From contig CAZWDH010000335.1 of assembly GCA_964632865.1 (NCBI GenBank), forward strand, positions 1-6,915: a stretch of DNA of 6,915 bases, given 5' to 3'. This document shows positions 5,246 to 6,915 of this stretch, in pieces (position 1 is the stretch's first letter; every line of letters starts with the position of its first letter). Position numbers and translations under genes: made by a program. This DNA comes from JAHDWY01 sp964632865. Lineage in GTDB: Bacteria > Hydrogenedentota > Hydrogenedentia > Hydrogenedentales > SLHB01. The notes under the pieces were generated by a model. That model worked only from the letters and a program-made list of their open reading frames with translations, searched no databases and was not told the DNA's origin.

Positions 5246-6915
5246 ATGAGTTACTTCGTGACCGGCGCTACCGGATTCATCGGGCGCAATTTGCTGGAGC
5301 GGTTGCTGCGGCGCAAGGGGACCATCTACTGTCTCGTCCGCAAGGGCTCCGAGCACAAGCTGGACGCGCTGCGAAAGCGGTTGGGGGCGAAGTCTGACCG
5401 CATGGTGGCGGTGAAGGGCAATATCGAGCAGCCGTTATGCGGGCTGCGCAAGCAGGATGTGTCCAGGCTGCAAGGAAAGGTCACGCATTTCGTTCACCTG
5501 GCCGCGTTCTACGACATCATGTGCGAAGACGAGGCGCCGCACGTGGCGATCAACGTGGAGGGCACGCGCCATGCGGTGGACCTGGCGCACGCACTGAAGG
5601 CGAAGCATTTTCAGTACGCCAGTTCGACGGCCGTCGCGGGGATGTATCCGGGCTTTTGGCGCGAAGACATGTTTGAGGAAGCCGAGAACTTCCACCACCC
5701 GTACTTCAGCAGCAAGCACGCCGCGGAACGGGTCGTGCGTACGGAGTGCCGGATTCCCCATCGCATTTACCGCCCCGGCATCGTCGTGGGCGATTCCAAA
5801 ACGGGCGAGACCGACAAGCCGGACGGGCCTTATTACGTATTCAAGTTTTTGCAGAAGGTCCGAAACGCGTTGCCGGCGTGGGTCCCACTGGTGGGGTTGG
5901 AGGGCGGACGCATCAACATCGTCCCGGTGGACTTTGTCGCCGATGCCATCGACCATCTTGCGCACAAGCGCGGCCTCGACGGAAAGTGTTTCCATCTCAC
6001 CGACCCGGACCCTTACCGCGCCGGCGAGGTGCTGAACGTCTTTGCAGACGCGGCTCACGCCCCGCAGTTCGTGATGCGGATCAACTCGCGCATGCTGGAC
6101 CTCGTACCGCGCGGGATTCGCGATGCCTTGATGAACCTCCCGCCGATTCGACGCATCATCGACACGATTCTGGCGGATCTCGGAATCCCCTACGAAGTCT
6201 TCTACTACCTTAACTATCCGACGCGATTCGATTGCCGCGACACGTCCGATGCACTGAAAGGGTCTGGTATTGACTGCCCGAGGCTGGAATCCTACGCGGC
6301 GAAGATCTGGGACTACTGGGAACGCCACATGGACCCGGATCTCTTCCGCGACCGCAGTCTGGCGGGCGCGGTGAAAGATCGGGTGGTCGTCGTGACGGGC
6401 GGTTCGTCGGGCATCGGCCGCGCGTCGGCCATCAAGATCGCGGACGCAGGCGCGAAGACCATTCTCATCGCTCGGACCAAGGACGAGTTGGAACTCGTTC
6501 GCAAAGAGATTGAAAGCCGAGGTGGGCGGGCGTACGCGTATGTTGCCGATCTCTCGGATATGGAACAATGCGACGCCGTCATGGACGCGGTCTTCAAGGA
6601 TCACGGTTCCGTCGATATTCTGGTTAACAACGCCGGCCGTTCCATTCGCCGATCCATCACGCAGTCTTACGATCGGTTCCACGATTACGAGCGCCTGATG
6701 CAGCTCAACTATTTCGGGGCCATCCGGCTGATTCTCCGGGTGTTGCCCGGCATGGCCGAAAACCGGCGCGGTCATGTCATCAACGTTAGCACCATGGGCG
6801 TACTGGCGAATCCGCCCCGGTTCTCCGCGTACGTGGCGTCCAAATCGGCGTTGGATGCATTTTCCCGTTGCGCCCAGGCCGAATACCTGGACAAGGATAT
6901 TTTCTTCACTACGAT
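5246..6915 (+). CDS. Two-domain SDR protein, likely fatty acyl-CoA reductase (AcrA1/Maqu_2507 type), C-terminus outside window
   Basis: About 556 residues are visible. The first half is an extended SDR: TGATGFIG (6-13), HLAAFYDI, SSTAVAG, and a catalytic YFSSK with Y153 and K157. A linker with FDCRDTSDALKGSG and WDYWERHMDPDLF leads to a second, classical SDR: TGGSSGIG (384-391), NNAG (461-464), catalytic serine near 515 (NVSTMG) and YVASK with Y529 and K533. Both domains look catalytically complete. This order matches the roughly 650-residue bacterial reductases such as mycobacterial AcrA1 and Marinobacter Maqu_2507. Those reduce fatty acyl-CoA, through aldehyde, to fatty alcohol with NADPH, so about 100 residues should be missing. 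Substrate is inferred from architecture. The ATG at 5246 has AAGGA 9 bases upstream, and the Rossmann strand begins right after it. No neighbour in the window belongs to lipid metabolism. Confidence 0.87.
   Translation, partial: MSYFVTGATGFIGRNLLERLLRRKGTIYCLVRKGSEHKLDALRKRLGAKSDRMVAVKGNIEQPLCGLRKQDVSRLQGKVTHFVHLAAFYDIMCEDEAPHVAINVEGTRHAVDLAHALKAKHFQYASSTAVAGMYPGFWREDMFEEAENFHHPYFSSKHAAERVVRTECRIPHRIYRPGIVVGDSKTGETDKPDGPYYVFKFLQKVRNALPAWVPLVGLEGGRINIVPVDFVADAIDHLAHKRGLDGKCFHLTDPDPYRAGEVLNVFADAAHAPQFVMRINSRMLDLVPRGIRDALMNLPPIRRIIDTILADLGIPYEVFYYLNYPTRFDCRDTSDALKGSGIDCPRLESYAAKIWDYWERHMDPDLFRDRSLAGAVKDRVVVVTGGSSGIGRASAIKIADAGAKTILIARTKDELELVRKEIESRGGRAYAYVADLSDMEQCDAVMDAVFKDHGSVDILVNNAGRSIRRSITQSYDRFHDYERLMQLNYFGAIRLILRVLPGMAENRRGHVINVSTMGVLANPPRFSAYVASKSALDAFSRCAQAEYLDKDIFFTT

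Noticed and set aside
5001..5249. Possible small gene of 82 codons in the spacer after the pectate lyase
   Set aside because: It starts inside the pectate lyase stop codon region without a ribosome site, has no recognisable content, and runs into the next gene's start.
5435..6775. Minus-strand open frame of 446 codons opposite the SDR gene
   Set aside because: It is an antisense shadow. Its His/Arg/Val-rich translation has no family motif, while the plus-strand frame shows two complete SDR signatures.

Overview
This window comes from a bacterial chromosome of fairly high GC (roughly 60% by eye, not computed). It holds six loci: three on the minus strand and three on the plus strand. No phage, IS, CRISPR or RNA gene is visible. 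Three features would fit a Planctomycetota/Verrucomicrobiota-like or Hydrogenedentota-like heterotroph: a Tat-exported Gfo/Idh/MocA oxidoreductase, an exported PL10-type pectate lyase, and a sigma-54 activator of an unusual family. That placement is inference from gene content only.

Left part (1-1730). A sigma-54 enhancer-binding protein (minus strand, C-terminus beyond base 1) is divergent from a small predicted lipoprotein with Skp/OmpH-like layout. Between them, reading toward the lipoprotein, is a good match to a sigma-54 promoter (GG-N10-GC, 1054-1069). Regulator and target promoter thus sit side by side, and the simplest reading is that the regulator controls the lipoprotein gene.

Middle part (1754-5004). 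A minus-strand unit holds a Gfo/Idh/MocA family oxidoreductase followed 15 bases later by a short membrane-anchored NfeD-domain protein. The oxidoreductase frame is cut by one in-frame TAA at 2579-2581. The protein sequence continues in the same frame directly after it, so this is either a fresh nonsense mutation, a sequence error, or (less likely) recoding. Divergent from it is a 468-residue secreted pectate lyase. Together these suggest breakdown of pectin-like polysaccharide and oxidation of sugar derivatives in the cell envelope.

Right part (5246-6915). After a 241-base spacer with nothing clear in it, a long two-domain SDR protein begins and runs off the window. It has an N-terminal extended SDR and a C-terminal classical SDR. 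This architecture matches bacterial fatty acyl-CoA reductases of the AcrA1/Maqu_2507 kind, which make fatty alcohols or aldehydes.

I did not find a clearly new multi-gene system. The points most worth checking are the sigma-54 regulator/promoter/lipoprotein module and the interrupted oxidoreductase.
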